Source: an uncultured Nitrospirales bacterium (GTDB taxonomy: Bacteria > Nitrospirota > Nitrospiria > Nitrospirales > UBA8639). From it: 64,000 bases of DNA. Below are positions 26,204-34,158 of the stretch, piece after piece. Each line of letters starts with the position of its first letter. Positions within the stretch are counted from its first letter, which is position 1. The notes below the pieces were generated by a model. It had not been told where the DNA came from and did not search any database. It saw only the letters and a program-made list of their open reading frames with translations. Where the stretch lies: contig OX638327.1 of assembly GCA_951812745.1 (NCBI GenBank), positions 868,001 to 932,000 on the forward strand, read 5' to 3'. Position numbers and translations under genes: made by a program.

Positions 26204-27442
26204 ATGGCAAAAATGAAAGCCCTCATATGCCGGGAATGTGGGAAGGAATATCCCACGGAAGCCCTTCACGTCTGCGAACTGTGCTTTGGGCCCCTGGAAG
26301 TCAAATATAATTACGAAGAAATCAAGGAAGCGATGTCGCGCGCCTCGGTCGAGGCCGGCCCCAAGTCCCTGTGGCGGTACAAGGAATTACTCCCGATTGA
26401 AGGCGGACCGACGATCGGGTTACACGCCGGCATGACCCCCCTCGTACACGCAAAAAACCTCGGCTCCTTTTTGGGTCTCGACGAGCTCTACATCAAGAAC
26501 GACTGCGTCAATCAGCCCACCCTGTCGTTCAAGGACCGTGTCGTCGCCGTGGCCCTCACGCGCGCCAGGGAACTGGGGTATGAAACCGCGGCCTGCGCCT
26601 CCACCGGCAATTTGGCCAATTCCGTCGCCGCGCATGCCGCGCAGGCCGGCATGCAATGCTACGTGTTCATCCCCGGCGACCTGGAAGCGGCGAAAGTTCT
26701 CGGCAACCTGATCTACCGGCCGAAGGTCGTGGAAATCGAAGGCAATTATGACGACGTCAATCGTTTATGCAGCGAGATTGCCGGCGAACGACGATGGGCC
26801 TTCGTCAACGTGAATATCCGCCCGTATTATGCGGAAGGCTCGAAGACCTTGGCATTCGAAGTCGTGGAACAACTGGGCTGGCGCGCTCCGGATCAGGTCG
26901 TCGTGCCCATGGCTTCGGGTTCCTTGTTGACCAAAATCTGGAAAGGCCTCAACGAATTCAAAAAAATCGGTTTTCTCAAGGACGTGTCCACGAAGGTGAA
27001 TGGCGCTCAGGCCGAAGGGTGCTCACCGATCGCCACGGCGTTTAAAGATGGACGAGACTTCTTTAAACCGGTCAAGCCGAGTACCATCGCCAAGTCCTTG
27101 GCCATCGGCAACCCCGCCGACGGATACTACGCGTTGAAAACCGTCGCAGAAAGCGGCGGGGCCATGGAAGCGGTCACCGACGACGAAATCATAGAAGGCA
27201 TCAAGCTCTTGGCCCAAACAGAAGGGATTTTTGCGGAGACTGCCGGAGGCGTCACCATCGGGACCCTTCTCAAGCTCGTGAAACAAGGCGTGATCAAGAA
27301 GCACGACGTGACCGTCGCCTACATCACCGGCAATGGATTGAAAACACAGGAAGCCGTTGTGGATTCCGTCGGGCGTCCATATCGAATTCCACCGAGTCTG
27401 GTCAAATTTGAACAAATGTTTGGACAACAGGGGGCGGCATGA
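26204..27442 (+). CDS. thrC: Threonine synthase-like PLP enzyme, candidate thiocarboxylate-dependent homocysteine synthase
   Basis: The 412-residue protein has an N-terminal zinc ribbon with Cys9, 12, 24 and 27, then a fold type II PLP domain with Lys110 in LSFKDR, the ACASTGNLANS loop and an AETAGGVT segment. The family converts O-phosphohomoserine to threonine. Its position inside a sulfur-carrier cluster, with a 4-base ATGA overlap with carrier 2, suggests it may instead (or also) put sulfur on phosphohomoserine to give homocysteine. That is inference, and the sequence alone supports a plain threonine synthase. Confidence 0.85.
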   Translation: MAKMKALICRECGKEYPTEALHVCELCFGPLEVKYNYEEIKEAMSRASVEAGPKSLWRYKELLPIEGGPTIGLHAGMTPLVHAKNLGSFLGLDELYIKNDCVNQPTLSFKDRVVAVALTRARELGYETAACASTGNLANSVAAHAAQAGMQCYVFIPGDLEAAKVLGNLIYRPKVVEIEGNYDDVNRLCSEIAGERRWAFVNVNIRPYYAEGSKTLAFEVVEQLGWRAPDQVVVPMASGSLLTKIWKGLNEFKKIGFLKDVSTKVNGAQAEGCSPIATAFKDGRDFFKPVKPSTIAKSLAIGNPADGYYALKTVAESGGAMEAVTDDEIIEGIKLLAQTEGIFAETAGGVTIGTLLKLVKQGVIKKHDVTVAYITGNGLKTQEAVVDSVGRPYRIPPSLVKFEQMFGQQGAA

Positions 27443-27720
27443 TCACGGTACGTATCCCAACTCCCCTCCGCCCGATGACCGGAGGCAAGAGTGAGGTCGA
27501 AAGCACAGGCAACAGTATCGGCGAATTGATCGACCAATTGAATGACGCGCATCCGGGATTGAAAGACCGGATATGTGACGAACAGGGAGAGATTCGTCGG
27601 TTTATCAACATTTACCTGAACGAAGAAGACATCCGTTTCCTGACGGGAAAAGACACACCCGTCAAAGACGGCGATGAGGTGTCGATCGTTCCCGCCATCG
27701 CCGGGGGTTGTCATGACTAA
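27439..27720 (+). CDS. MoaD-like sulfur carrier protein with a CHD tail (carrier 2)
   Basis: The 93-residue beta-grasp protein starts MITVRIPTPLRPMTGGKSEV and ends IVPAIAGGCHD. The Gly-Gly at 89-90 is followed by Cys-His-Asp, which would have to be removed before activation. It starts inside the stop of the threonine-synthase-like gene. The last codons overlap the ATG of the NIL-domain gene, so the tail is partly set by the downstream start. It would carry sulfur for the neighbouring PLP enzyme. It is not near any molybdopterin gene. Confidence 0.85.
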   Translation: MITVRIPTPLRPMTGGKSEVESTGNSIGELIDQLNDAHPGLKDRICDEQGEIRRFINIYLNEEDIRFLTGKDTPVKDGDEVSIVPAIAGGCHD

Positions 27721-27952
27721 ACTGCGGTTTCACATCCGGTTTCCCGAAGAAAAAATCCCCGAACCCGTCATTTATCAGATCGGGCATGAATACCAGGTCG
27801 TCACCAGCATCCGCCGGGCCGACGTCCGCGAAACCACCGGCTGGATGGACGTGGAATTTTCAGGTGAAACCGAAGAGATCGAACGCGCGATTGCCGGCAT
27901 GCGGAACAAGGGCGTGCTCGTCGATCCCATTGAACTCAACGTGGTGGAGTAG
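27713..27952 (+). CDS. NIL-domain protein
   Basis: The 79-residue protein is a stand-alone NIL domain, a ferredoxin-like fold. It starts MTKLRFHIRFPEEKIPEPVI and ends NKGVLVDPIELNVVE. NIL domains occur at the end of methionine ABC transporter ATPases (MetN), where they bind methionine, and in ferredoxins tied to homocysteine synthesis. The gene starts eight bases before the carrier 2 stop (ATGACTAA). A role in homocysteine or methionine sensing or synthesis fits the context but is inferred. Confidence 0.8.
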   Translation: MTKLRFHIRFPEEKIPEPVIYQIGHEYQVVTSIRRADVRETTGWMDVEFSGETEEIERAIAGMRNKGVLVDPIELNVVE

Positions 27953-27961
27953 AGGCTGGTA

Positions 27962-28762
27962 ATGGATTTTAGCGAAGAACAGATAGAACGATACAGCCGG
28001 CAGATCATCCTCGAGCAGGTTGGCGGAAAAGGTCAACAAAAATTGAGCCGGGCCAAGGTCCTGGTCGTCGGCGCCGGAGGTCTGGGGTCGCCGATCGCGC
28101 TGTATCTGGGAGCAGCGGGCATCGGCACGATCGGATTGATCGACGGCGACGTGGTGGATCTCTCGAACCTGCAACGGCAGGTCCTCCACACCACGCCCCA
28201 CGTGGGCGTCCCCAAGGTCGAATCCGGCCGCCGGCTTCTGGAGGCGTTGAATCCCGACGTCCACGTGAAGACCTATCAGGAGCATATCAACGCCGAAAAC
28301 ATCATGACCCTGTTGTCCGACTACGATCTGGTGCTCGACGGCTCCGATAACTTCGGCACCCGGTTCCTGGTGAATGACGCCTGTTTCTTTGCGAAAAAGC
28401 CCCTGATCTCAGGAAGCATCTTTCGTTTTGAAGGGCAGCTTGCCACGATCAAACCACATGAAGGCTACCCCTGCTATCGGTGTCTCTACCCTGAACCGCC
28501 TCCCGCCGGATTGGTCCCCAATTGCCAGGAAGCCGGGGTTTTGGGGGTCCTCGCGGGCACCATCGGCATTTTGCAGGCCAATGAAGCCGTCAAGGAAATC
28601 CTGGAGATCGGCGAGACCCTCGCGGATCGTTTGCTGATCTACGATGCTCTCGAAATGAAGTTTCGCAGCGTCGGGCGCCCCAAGGATCCCCGCTGCCCGC
28701 TCTGCAGCGCCACCCCGACGATCACCGCGCTGGAAGAACATCACGTCTCGTGCAGCGTGTAA
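27962..28762 (+). CDS. moeB: MoeB/ThiF-type E1-like carrier-activating enzyme 2
   Basis: The 266-residue enzyme is the paralogue of the first E1 and matches it over its whole length (VVGAGGLGSPIALYLGAAGIG at 35-55). It has zinc pairs CYRC (171-174) and CPLC (245-248), conserved Cys188 in VPNCQEAGVLG, and the canonical DNFGTR motif (129-134) that the first E1 lacks. It has no rhodanese domain. It follows the NIL gene by 9 bases and is likely to activate carrier 2. Confidence 0.88.
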   Translation: MDFSEEQIERYSRQIILEQVGGKGQQKLSRAKVLVVGAGGLGSPIALYLGAAGIGTIGLIDGDVVDLSNLQRQVLHTTPHVGVPKVESGRRLLEALNPDVHVKTYQEHINAENIMTLLSDYDLVLDGSDNFGTRFLVNDACFFAKKPLISGSIFRFEGQLATIKPHEGYPCYRCLYPEPPPAGLVPNCQEAGVLGVLAGTIGILQANEAVKEILEIGETLADRLLIYDALEMKFRSVGRPKDPRCPLCSATPTITALEEHHVSCSV

Positions 28763-28867
28763 CGGGAATGGATACACATCGGCCGTTCATCCTCCCCGGA
28801 TTGGTATTGGCGGCCCGAACGTCCGCACCGTCAACACCACAAACACGCTGACCGGCTTTTGACCGTC

Positions 28868-29374
28868 ATGCTTTCGATTCCTTCAGACATTTGGGACGAC
28901 ATGATCGAGCACGCGCGGGCCCTGGACCCTCATGAATGCTGCGGCATTTTGGCCGGCACGGACGACGCCATTACCGGGCATTATCGCATTACCAACATCC
29001 TGGCCAACATGAGTGAGGCCGAACTGGCCCGTTTCGATCAGGCAAAACTGTCGGACCTCAAACAACTTTCACCGGAGGAACGAGCCGATATCGCCTTTCA
29101 AATGGATGCCCAGGAAATGTCACAAGCGCAAAAGGACATCCGTCAGAAAGGCGTCACACTGAGGGCTTTTTATCATTCACATACCTTCAGCCCCGCTCGC
29201 CCATCCACCACGGATATTAAAATCGCCATGGAATTTGAGAGCTACCGGGAAAAACTCAATATACCCGAGCCCGTACACGTCATCATCTCCCTCCAGGATA
29301 AGACGACTCCCGTCATCCGCGCCTATCGGATTCAGGATTCGACGGCTACCGAAGTTCCCGTCGAACGCCGATAA
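28868..29374 (+). CDS. JAMM/MPN+ zinc metallopeptidase, candidate carrier-tail protease
   Basis: From the ATG at 28868 the product is 168 residues. It has the JAMM signature: Glu23 in PHECCGIL and H103-S-H105-x7-S113-x2-D116 in FYHSHTFSPARPSTTD. Bacterial JAMM enzymes of this kind (Mec+, QbsD, HcyD) trim residues after the Gly-Gly of sulfur carriers or release the amino acid formed on them. Both carriers in this cluster have extra C-terminal residues. It lies 105 bases after the second E1, probably in the same transcript. The middle insert (about 45-90) is acidic and helical. Confidence 0.85.
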   Translation: MLSIPSDIWDDMIEHARALDPHECCGILAGTDDAITGHYRITNILANMSEAELARFDQAKLSDLKQLSPEERADIAFQMDAQEMSQAQKDIRQKGVTLRAFYHSHTFSPARPSTTDIKIAMEFESYREKLNIPEPVHVIISLQDKTTPVIRAYRIQDSTATEVPVERR

Positions 29375-29465
29375 ATCCCTCTATCGCACGATATTCTAGA
29401 CATCCCTTATCCAAGTTGCCATAATGCGAAAAATTTATTCTCCCCTTATAACAAGGAGATCCGTC

Positions 29466-29834
29466 ATGTTCCGTCCTTTTGCCTTCATCCTTCTGGCACT
29501 TCTCGTTTTTTTTGCGTCAGGGGCTACCTTAGGTTGGGCTTTTACCGATGAACCCGGCAAAGAGGGAAGTTTTTACAGCCCGGTGATCCGTGTCGTCCCG
29601 GATAAAGGATTTATCCTGATCAGCAGCGGAAGCGGCATTCTTTGGCTCAAAGCCAGCGAGGCTGCAATGCCTCATCTTTCAGAACTACCCGTCGGCGGAC
29701 TGCTTGACGTCGTCGTCGAATTTCAGGGAAAACCCAATCCGCCGATCATCAAGTCATGGAAATTGACGAGCGGTGATTCAGCCTGCCCCGTCTTTGACGG
29801 CAAACAATGCGTGCCGCCCGAAAAAAAGAAGTGA
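29466..29834 (+). CDS. Small exported protein of unknown function
   Basis: The ATG at 29466 has an AAGGAGA ribosome site and starts a signal peptide (MFRPFAFILLALLVFFASGA, cleavage probably after WAF or later). The mature part, about 95 residues, starts DEPGKEGSFYSPVIRVVPDK, is beta-rich and ends CVPPEKKK. It has one Cys pair near the end (Cys in SACP and KQCV) that could form a disulfide. I do not recognise the family. Confidence 0.6.
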   Translation: MFRPFAFILLALLVFFASGATLGWAFTDEPGKEGSFYSPVIRVVPDKGFILISSGSGILWLKASEAAMPHLSELPVGGLLDVVVEFQGKPNPPIIKSWKLTSGDSACPVFDGKQCVPPEKKK

Positions 29835-29868
29835 TATCCATGGATGGGCTTTTCGCCGGGAGCTGCGG

Positions 29869-30951
29869 CTAACTCAGAGCAACTGCCTTGAAATTCGCAT
29901 GCACCTTCTGGCCGGGTCGCAGCCCGAGTCGTTGAAAAGATTTTCTCGTAATCATGGCCAGCAACGGACAACCCACGTCCAGCTTCACTTCAACGGCATA
30001 CTGATCGCTCGGTGACTCGCTGACCTCAACGATCGTCGCCTCCAGGGTATTCAGCATGCTGCTTGTCTCAGGAGGGACGCCCGCCACCAGGCTCACGTCA
30101 CGTGACAGAATTTGTACCCGCAACGGCGCACCGGTCGGAAGCGCCTGCTGGGGGAGAAACAGAGAATGTCCCAAAAATTCAACCCGGGTCAATCCGAATT
30201 GCGGTTCATGCTCGGCAATCCGCGTTTCAAGAATAGCCCCGACCACGTTCGATTCGACCAACTCCGGCAGATCCAACCGGGCGAAGACTTCCTGAATCGG
30301 CCCCGTCGCCGCCACCCTCCCCTCTTTCAGCAGAATCATATGATGGGCGAGTTGCAGTATTTCGTGAAGGTCGTGGCTCACGTACAGGACGGGAATGCGT
30401 AATTCATGGTTCAGTCTCTGAAGATAGGGAACGATTTCCTTTTTTCGTTGTTGGTCGAGAGAGGCCAGGGGTTCATCCATCAACAAGAGTTGCGGGCTGG
30501 TTAACAGCGCTCTTCCTATTGCCACACGTTGCTGCTCGCCACCCGACAAGTGTGGCACACGGCGCTGAAAGAGCGGCTCAAGGTCCAACAACTCACTCAC
30601 GTGATCGAATGCAATGCGCCGCCGGGAGGGATGGCTGCGTTTCATTCCGTACTTGAGGTTTTGCGTGACGGTGAGATGCGGAAACAGGCGCGCTTCCTGA
30701 AACACGACCCCGACGTGCCGGCGTTCGACCGGTAGAAAAATTCCGCGCGCGTCGTCTTGCCAAACTTCTTGTGCGAACTGAAGAAACCCCGAAGGCGCGC
30801 GGGTTAAACCGGCTATACACCTCAACAGCGTGGTCTTGCCGCTCCCGGACGACCCGAATACCGCAATCGTCCCTTCAAGCGGGACCGTGCAAGTCACGTC
30901 AAAACGAAACCCGGGATAATCGATGCGGAATCGTGCGTCGAGTCTATTCAT
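29869..30951 (-). CDS. modC: Molybdate ABC transporter ATP-binding protein
   Basis: The 360-residue ATPase has Walker A GSSGSGKTTLL near 35, signature LSGGEQQRVAIGRALL near 135, Walker B LLLMDEPLASLD, and a C-terminal Mop/TOBE-like domain (about 290-360) of the kind that binds molybdate and regulates ModC. It would power the ModAB importer. It starts in the stop of modB (ATGA). The order regulator, porin, modA, modB, modC on one strand suggests one transcript. Confidence 0.92.
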   Translation of the reverse strand: MNRLDARFRIDYPGFRFDVTCTVPLEGTIAVFGSSGSGKTTLLRCIAGLTRAPSGFLQFAQEVWQDDARGIFLPVERRHVGVVFQEARLFPHLTVTQNLKYGMKRSHPSRRRIAFDHVSELLDLEPLFQRRVPHLSGGEQQRVAIGRALLTSPQLLLMDEPLASLDQQRKKEIVPYLQRLNHELRIPVLYVSHDLHEILQLAHHMILLKEGRVAATGPIQEVFARLDLPELVESNVVGAILETRIAEHEPQFGLTRVEFLGHSLFLPQQALPTGAPLRVQILSRDVSLVAGVPPETSSMLNTLEATIVEVSESPSDQYAVEVKLDVGCPLLAMITRKSFQRLGLRPGQKVHANFKAVALS

Positions 30952-31625
30952 GAGACGTGAATGGGCAAACGGCGGTTGACCGTATACACGATCGTCAGAA
31001 TGAGAAAACTGAAGATAAGGAGCACGGCCGAAAGCACATGGGCTTGGGTATATTCAAGCACCTCGACGTGATCGTAGATGGCAATGGAAAGAACTTTGGT
31101 CACGCCTGGAATATTGCCGCCAACCATCAGCACCACGCCGAACTCGCCGAGCGTATGGGCAAAGCCTAATACCACGGCGCTCAGGTATCCTCGAATCGCC
31201 ATGGGTGACGCCACGGTAAAAAAGGCATCCAGCTTCGAGGCCCCCAGCGACCAGGCCGCTTCCAGTGGCTTCTTGCCTACTGCCTCGAACGCTCCGTGCA
31301 GGGGTTGCACGACAAAAGGGAGCGAATAGAACGTCGAGGCGATGACCAGCCCCGTAAACGTAAAGGAGAGCGCCGAGCCGGTGAGGTCTTTCCACGGGCC
31401 GCCGATCAAACCATGGGGACCGAGTGCGATCAACAGATAGAAACCCAGCACGGTTGGTGGAAGAACAATGGGAAGCGCCACAATTGCCTCTACCAGAGTC
31501 CTAAGCCGCGAGCGCGTGAACGCCAACCACCATGCCAGGGGGGTGCCGACCAGCAGCAACACGACCACGGTCACCGCTGCCAGTTGCAAGGTCAGCCATA
31601 ACGGGCCCCAATCCATGACGTTCAT
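30948..31625 (-). CDS. modB: Molybdate ABC transporter permease
   Basis: The 225-residue membrane protein has five or six spans (LTLQLAAVTVVVLLLVGTPL, LPIVLPPTVLGFYLLIALG and so on) and the EAA-type loop EAAWSLGASKLDAFFTVASP that docks on the ATPase. HTLGEFGVVLMVGGNIPG is typical of ModB/CysT-family permeases. The gene lies 21 bases after modA and overlaps modC by 4 bases. Confidence 0.92.
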   Translation of the reverse strand: MNVMDWGPLWLTLQLAAVTVVVLLLVGTPLAWWLAFTRSRLRTLVEAIVALPIVLPPTVLGFYLLIALGPHGLIGGPWKDLTGSALSFTFTGLVIASTFYSLPFVVQPLHGAFEAVGKKPLEAAWSLGASKLDAFFTVASPMAIRGYLSAVVLGFAHTLGEFGVVLMVGGNIPGVTKVLSIAIYDHVEVLEYTQAHVLSAVLLIFSFLILTIVYTVNRRLPIHVS

Positions 31626-31646
31626 CCTGCTACTCCCCGGCCTCGA

Positions 31647-32441
31647 TCATTCCAAGCCATACCCGAATCGTTCAATGATGTTCCGGGACGTGACCCCTTT
31701 GACGTAGTCCAGGAACGCGCGTGCGCCTTCGTTCCGTTGACCGTTGCGCAACAGAACCGCTTGTTGCCGGAGAGGGGCATACAAATGCGTCGGCACGTCC
31801 CATCGGCTACCGGACCCGTTGACTTTGGGACCAAACACCTGCGAAAGGGCGACGAATCCCAGTTGAGCATTCTTCGAGAACACGAAATGAAACGTTTGTC
31901 CGACATTTTCTCCACGGACCAGCCGATCCTGGAGCCGTTCCCACAGTCCCAATGCCTGCAAAACCTCCCTTGCAGCGGCGCCATACGGCGCGGTCTTGGG
32001 ATTCGCAATGGCCACGTGCTCGACGTGGTCGCTCAACAGCATGGATGTTCCATTCCCCTCGATCATGGTGGGAACGGGACTCCACAACGTCAATCGTCCC
32101 ACCGCATACGTAAACCGACTTCCTTGAACCGCAACCCCTTCTTCTTCCATCAACTTCGGACGCGTGACGTCGGCGGAAAAGAACACGTCAAACGGGGCGC
32201 CGTTTTTGATCTGTGCATAGAGCTTGCCGCTCGATCCCGAACTGACAGCGGCGGCGTGATCGGTGTCTCGTTCAAAATGGTTCACGATTTCATTGAGCGT
32301 CGCCAAAAAATTGGATGCAACCGCAACGTGTACCTCTTCGGCGGCACTCGTGGCCGGACTCATCGTTAAAAAAAGAAGGCACAAAAAACCGTGAATATTG
32401 GCGCTCATCGCGGGCTTCCTGAAACACCGACGTTTACTCAT
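31647..32441 (-). CDS. modA: Molybdate-binding periplasmic protein
   Basis: The 264-residue precursor starts MSKRRCFRKPAMSANIHGFL. Met12, with AGGAAG ahead of it, is an equally good start and gives a clean signal peptide (MSANIHGFLCLLFLTMSPAT, cleavage near SAAEE). The mature part has VAVASNFLATLNEIV and SGSSGKLYAQIKNGAPFDVFFSAD, the oxyanion-binding loops of ModA. It lies 13 bases after the porin gene and before modB. Confidence 0.9.
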   Translation of the reverse strand: MSKRRCFRKPAMSANIHGFLCLLFLTMSPATSAAEEVHVAVASNFLATLNEIVNHFERDTDHAAAVSSGSSGKLYAQIKNGAPFDVFFSADVTRPKLMEEEGVAVQGSRFTYAVGRLTLWSPVPTMIEGNGTSMLLSDHVEHVAIANPKTAPYGAAAREVLQALGLWERLQDRLVRGENVGQTFHFVFSKNAQLGFVALSQVFGPKVNGSGSRWDVPTHLYAPLRQQAVLLRNGQRNEGARAFLDYVKGVTSRNIIERFGYGLE

Positions 32442-32454
32442 GACTCATATGCCC

Positions 32455-33921
32455 TTATAGTCTGAACTTCGTCTGTATGTAAAAATAGTCGCTATCCTTA
32501 TTTCCGCCGGGAGGCAACCCTGCCGAATCGGGAAGCCTGTCGAGATAACTGCCTTTAAACCAATGAGTGTAGCCCAATTCGAATTCCAGGTTGTCGTTGG
32601 TTTTCCACTGAGCCCGCAGTTCAAGATCATGGCCGAGAAAATTTCCGGATCCACCCGTGGGGTCATGCAATCCGTTGCCTCCAAACGCACCTCTTGAGGT
32701 CGCGAGATACCACACCCGATGTTTGAGTTGTACTTCGCAACCCTGACACGGAACCACGATTACCCGCCATCCCGGCGAACTGAAGTTCGTCCGAAAAAAC
32801 GGCCCGAAATTGCCGGTGGGCATATAATCGAAACGTCGTGCGCCGAACAGCGTATCAAAGGCCGAACTCTGGCTATCCTGCGCGTCCCGGTCCCCACTGG
32901 CGTAGTCATAATGAATCAGCAATCGCGGCGACCAGGGAAGATCCAACGTGTACCCGATATCAATGTGCTGAAAATGGGCAAAATGATTGACATGGCCCTT
33001 TTTCCCCGTCTGCACGACGCTCTCGATTTCATAATCGATTCTTCCTGGTTTCGGGTCGTCATAGAGGCGCATTCCGAACGTCGAAAACGTTCTGTGCCTG
33101 CCGACGGTGGCACTCCGTTGGTCGTTCAATCCGAAATAGTAAGCATTGAGGCCCAACCTCGGCATTTGTTCGCTTTCAATGAAGCTTCCCCAAAAGACGC
33201 TCCGTTTCGATTGTTCGTCAGGTTGCACCTCATCCCGCAACACCGGTTCCACCAGAAACAGACGGACACGCCAACGCCTATCCCGTCCCAGTTGCCAATG
33301 CACCCCGTCAAACGCATTCGAGGTGTTGCGATAGTCGTTTCGGATGATCAGGCGGCCCCGGCCAAAGTCCATCGTCAGCCGTCCAACGTGCAGGTCGGTC
33401 CGGAGACCGGTCTCCAACACGTTGTCCAGCGTGACGGATGCCATGAGCTGTAACACGTCCATTTCATTCCTGATGCCCGTGGTGACATAACTTTCAACCT
33501 CATCGAGATAAACCCTGGCATCCTGCCCTTCAAACAAGAATTTGAAACTCGTCCCGTTCAGACCCAGCCGTACGCGCGATCGTTGTTGAATTTGGGAATC
33601 CGTTTGTCCCGTGGGTTGACTGGGCCGCCAGGGGCGGTCATACGTTTCGAAACGCGTCCGGTGTTCCAGTCCAAGGTCCAGCCAAGCCGGGAGATGCAAG
33701 GCGGCCTTCAGGTAGCGATTCCACTTCCATTCCCGTGTTTGAACGAGTACCGCGTCTGCGGGCTCCGGTACCGGCATCATGGATACCGGTTCAGGCAACC
33801 CAATACCCGTTTGTGGGGAAACATCCGGGGAGCCGTGTGCCATCCCCCCCCAAACGATCAAGACCAAACCGCCAAACAGGACAAGAGCCAAGCCCTTGCC
33901 CTTTCTTCCTTCAAGCATCAT
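32455..33921 (-). CDS. Alginate-export-family outer-membrane porin in the mod locus
   Basis: The 488-residue precursor has a signal (MMLEGRKGKGLALVLFGGLV onward, cleavage near MAHG) and a beta-barrel pattern throughout, starting about residue 60 (AALHLPAWLDLGLEHRTRFE) and ending in YFYIQTKFRL. This resembles the AlgE-like Alginate_exp family. Here it lies 13 bases before modA and in the same direction, which suggests an outer-membrane channel for molybdate or another oxyanion rather than alginate. The substrate is inferred from position. Confidence 0.8.
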   Translation of the reverse strand: MMLEGRKGKGLALVLFGGLVLIVWGGMAHGSPDVSPQTGIGLPEPVSMMPVPEPADAVLVQTREWKWNRYLKAALHLPAWLDLGLEHRTRFETYDRPWRPSQPTGQTDSQIQQRSRVRLGLNGTSFKFLFEGQDARVYLDEVESYVTTGIRNEMDVLQLMASVTLDNVLETGLRTDLHVGRLTMDFGRGRLIIRNDYRNTSNAFDGVHWQLGRDRRWRVRLFLVEPVLRDEVQPDEQSKRSVFWGSFIESEQMPRLGLNAYYFGLNDQRSATVGRHRTFSTFGMRLYDDPKPGRIDYEIESVVQTGKKGHVNHFAHFQHIDIGYTLDLPWSPRLLIHYDYASGDRDAQDSQSSAFDTLFGARRFDYMPTGNFGPFFRTNFSSPGWRVIVVPCQGCEVQLKHRVWYLATSRGAFGGNGLHDPTGGSGNFLGHDLELRAQWKTNDNLEFELGYTHWFKGSYLDRLPDSAGLPPGGNKDSDYFYIQTKFRL

Positions 33922-33988
33922 CCATGACTTTCATTCCATCAGAAGCCCCTAGATTGGGATGAATGATGGTAATCTATATTAGACTTTA

Positions 33989-33994
33989 TGTCAA
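33989..33994 (-). promoter_or_regulatory. Candidate -35 element (TTGACA) upstream of the porin-mod operon
   Basis: On the reverse strand a perfect TTGACA is followed 17 bases later by TACCAT, about 45 bases before the porin ATG. It overlaps ATGTCA (33988-33993), the same half-site as the palindrome in front of the regulator gene. The -10 is weak. Confidence 0.35.
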
Positions 33995-34158
33995 TAATAC
34001 ATTACCTCTATAAAGCAGTCGAGTACTATTGGACGCACGTAAGGCAGCCATCACGTTTGATGAAACGGCCCGATTGGGAAAACCTGCGGAACGGCTGCTA
34101 TGAAACTCAGGAAAAGGATCGCCGACGGGTCAGGGGCAAGGCGGGATGGATTCCGCGA

